DNA of 64,000 nucleotides from Isotricha intestinalis. Its lineage: Eukaryota > Ciliophora > Litostomatea > Vestibuliferida > Isotrichidae. The notes beneath the pieces were generated by a model. It saw only the letters and a list, made by a program, of their open reading frames with translations. It searched no databases and was not told the origin of the DNA. Position numbers and translations under genes: made by a program. Positions 62,275 through 64,000 of this stretch are shown here, piece by piece. The DNA lies in assembly GCA_023807065.1 (NCBI GenBank), contig JAJJLU010000338.1, positions 34,725-98,724 of the forward strand, in the 5' to 3' direction. Position 1 is the first letter of the stretch; every line of letters begins with the position of its first letter.

Positions 62275-62953
62275 ATGAGTGTAATTTATGAAGCTGAAAG
62301 ATTAAGAGATCAAATTGAAAATCATTCTCATTTCTCTAATTGCTTTGGTGGTGAGAGGTATAAATTTAATGAACACAAAGAATAATTAAGTAAATATAGA
62401 AAATTATATGATAATGCAAATAAATTAAAAATGCAATTATTGAAGAATATCATAAAGGAAACAATAAAATAAAAGAATATGAAAGAGAAAAAGTAATAAA
62501 AGAAAAAGAATATGAAAATAAAAAAGAAAAATATAAATATGAAGAAGAGAGAGAAAAATTAAAATTTGAAAATGAATTAGAAGCAATTATAAATGAATAT
62601 AATAATGAATGTCTAAAAGAAAAAAATATAATAAGAGCATTAGAACAAGATATTCAGAATTCAGAAGAAGAAATAAAATTAGAAGAAGAAAAATTTAAAA
62701 GTGAAATCGAACTTAAAAAAATTGAAGTTTTAAATTCAATAAAAAATAAATATAAAATTGTATTAATTAAATATCTGCAATCTAAAGATTTAGAAAAAAA
62801 GAAAAAGAAGTTGAAATGGATATTAAAAAAAAGAATTTGAAAGTAAAAAAAGAAATTGAAATAAATGATTTAAAAAATAAAACAATGTTTATTCAAAAAA
62901 TTATATTTATGTTTAATAATCTAATGATGATGAATATGAATCAAAAAGTTTAA
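62275..62953 (+). pseudogene. Coiled-coil pseudogene with stop and two frameshifts
   Basis: Starts with an ATG in typical A-rich context (MSVIYEAERLRDQIENHSHF), is stopped by TAA at 62383-62385 in the middle of coiled coil (NEHKE-stop-LSKYRKLYD), changes frame near 62426-62433, continues as a long charged helix (EYNNECLKEKNIIRALEQDI) and changes frame again near 62800 to end KV-stop at 62951-62953. Three lesions in one otherwise continuous coiled-coil gene indicate a pseudogene. Family not recognised. Confidence 0.65.
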
Positions 62954-62960
62954 CAATTAT

Positions 62961-63365
62961 TTATAAATAAACATTTAATTTAAAATTATTTATAATATCA
63001 TTATAATTCGGAATTATTTTTGAATAATTTTGAATTTGATATATTTGATTTTTATATAAATTTATTGTTTCTTTTTCATTTTCTGTATATTCAAATTTTA
63101 TATCTTCAATATTAAATGAATATTCATTATCAATTAATTTTTTCTCATCTTTAAGATTATTTTCATATTATTTTCTTCTTTCATATATTCATTTATTATA
63201 TCATCTTTATAATCTTGAGTATATTCTATTTTTTTTTTAGTTTTTATTTCTTCTAAATTTTGTTTTTCAATTTCAAGTTCTTTTATTTTAGGATTTTCTT
63301 TTTTAATGTAATTCTTTTTTTATATTAAAATCATTTCTAAATTCATTTAAAACATAATCTAAACA
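62961..63365 (-). pseudogene. Second coiled-coil pseudogene, opposite strand
   Basis: On the - strand three frames join to a helical protein: FRNDFNIKK, then KENPKIKELEIEKQNLEEIK, then LKDEKKLIDNEYSFNIEDIK, ending NVYL-stop at 62961. Frameshifts lie near 63310 and 63175. Its end faces the preceding relic with 7 bp between the two stops. Confidence 0.6.
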
Positions 63366-63686
63366 TTAAATAAAATTATCCAAAAAAGAAATTAAAATAG
63401 TTTAAATCACATTCTAAAAATAAAAGTGAATTAAAGAAAAAGATAAGGGAGAGATTATTGATAAAATTTAGGTTATGTATTAATAACATTAATTATTTTT
63501 GTGAATTTAAATCGAAAATAAGATGATAATTAAATTATTGATAATATATATATTTTATCAATATCTTATATAAAAGAAAAATTAGATGATATTTTTCATT
63601 CTAAATAAATAAATCAGATTTTATTCCAAAAAACTCTTTAAGACTTTTTACATGTTGAATTTGAATGACTAATATGATTGATTATT
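63366..63686. other. Spacer between relics
   Basis: 321 bases of A/T with short broken frames only. Confidence 0.3.
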
Positions 63687-63869
63687 TTAGTAGAATTTTG
63701 ATTTTATTTCTTTATTTTCTTTCATAAATTTGAGATACAGCTCGGAAACATTTATATTAGATTCTTCTTTTTTATATATGTTTTCAGAATGATATTTAGT
63801 TTTTAATTTTGATTTTAAATTTTTAATTTAATTCTCTTTTTTATATTTATAATTGATTTGATGGGCCAT
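63687..63869 (-). pseudogene. Third coiled-coil relic with internal TAA
   Basis: On the - strand ATG at 63869 (MAHQINYKYKKEN), TAA at 63828-63830, then an uninterrupted 46-codon frame (LKSKLKTKYHSENIYKKEES ... LYLKFMKENKEIKSKFY) to TAA at 63687-63689. It could be a small gene with an intact second part, or the 5' end of a larger lost gene. Confidence 0.4.
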
Positions 63870-64000
63870 TGTTTGTGTTAAAAAACCCCACTTTAATTTT
63901 TATTACAATGTGATACTAATTCATTTTTATTTATATTTAATATAATTAATATTAATAAGTAAAAAAATCTTTTTTGGTAGCAATAATTCATAATTATTAA

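Noticed and set aside
1..64000. tRNA, 5S, snRNA, telomeric repeats, CRISPR or transposase
   Set aside because: No G/C-rich tRNA-like island, no T-loop consensus, no ACAGAGA-type U6 core in context, no C4A2-like end repeats, and no direct-repeat/spacer array was seen by reading; a covariance-model scan would be needed to exclude small RNAs.
1..64000. Anaerobic fungus or Dictyostelium as host, given the A/T and Asn richness
   Set aside because: CDPK and the PAS polytopic protein argue for a ciliate-type protist; fungi and Dictyostelium lack CDPKs.

Overview
The window is nuclear DNA from a protist with an extremely A/T-rich genome, most likely a ciliate macronuclear chromosome. Spacers are almost pure A/T and the proteins are full of Asn/Lys/Ile. 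TAA, TGA and TAG act as stops and glutamine is CAA, so the code looks standard. The few introns are tiny (24-51 nt, GTA...TAG). The gene set (CDPK, calcineurin B, an STK32/YANK kinase, a large multi-membrane PAS protein, a probable axonemal repeat protein, B-box/WD proteins) fits a ciliate. A ciliate with the standard code and this base composition suggests Litostomatea (Entodinium/Balantidium-type gut ciliates). That placement is inference: no rRNA or telomere is present to prove it.

Layout. 0.4-8.5 kb: a divergent histone H3, a USP-type deubiquitinase, a kinase with an altered DFG, a secreted cystatin, a myristoylated STK32-like kinase, a two-finger CCCH protein and a small membrane protein. 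8.6-18.5 kb: a 12-repeat probable microtubule protein, an unknown, a six-finger C2H2 factor, an FCP/SCP-type phosphatase, a B-box/WD protein, a zinc alcohol dehydrogenase and TRAPPC3. 18.6-31.5 kb: a long coiled-coil gene broken by one base in an A12 run, cornichon, a Med18-like protein, calcineurin B, a PP2C, a PHD-like protein and a MARK/SNF1-type kinase with a C-terminal UBA. 31.8-44.5 kb: an OSBP-related protein, a ~1711-residue PAS membrane protein, DNA polymerase kappa and a TPR protein. 45.5-61.8 kb: an armadillo-like protein, CDPK, an NRK-like kinase, an actin-like protein lacking ATPase residues, a secreted protein, a CDK, COG4 and a large disordered protein with Sfi1-like motifs. 61.9-64 kb is a graveyard of decayed coding relics.

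Functionally the window is ordinary eukaryotic gene mixture rather than one operon-like system: five protein kinases, two phosphatases and a calcineurin B (signalling), four membrane-traffic genes (TRAPPC3, cornichon, COG4, ORP), and several Zn-finger or chromatin genes. Genes are packed with 30-400 bp spacers and lie on both strands, including divergent pairs with start codons as little as 69 bp apart. Start codons sit in A-rich context (AAAATG). The points most worth a second look are the H3 variant, the ATPase-defective actin-like protein, the AAA-TAA frameshift, the altered ORP signature and the relic cluster in which TAA interrupts otherwise clean coding frames. No tRNA, rRNA, CRISPR, transposase or telomeric repeat was seen.
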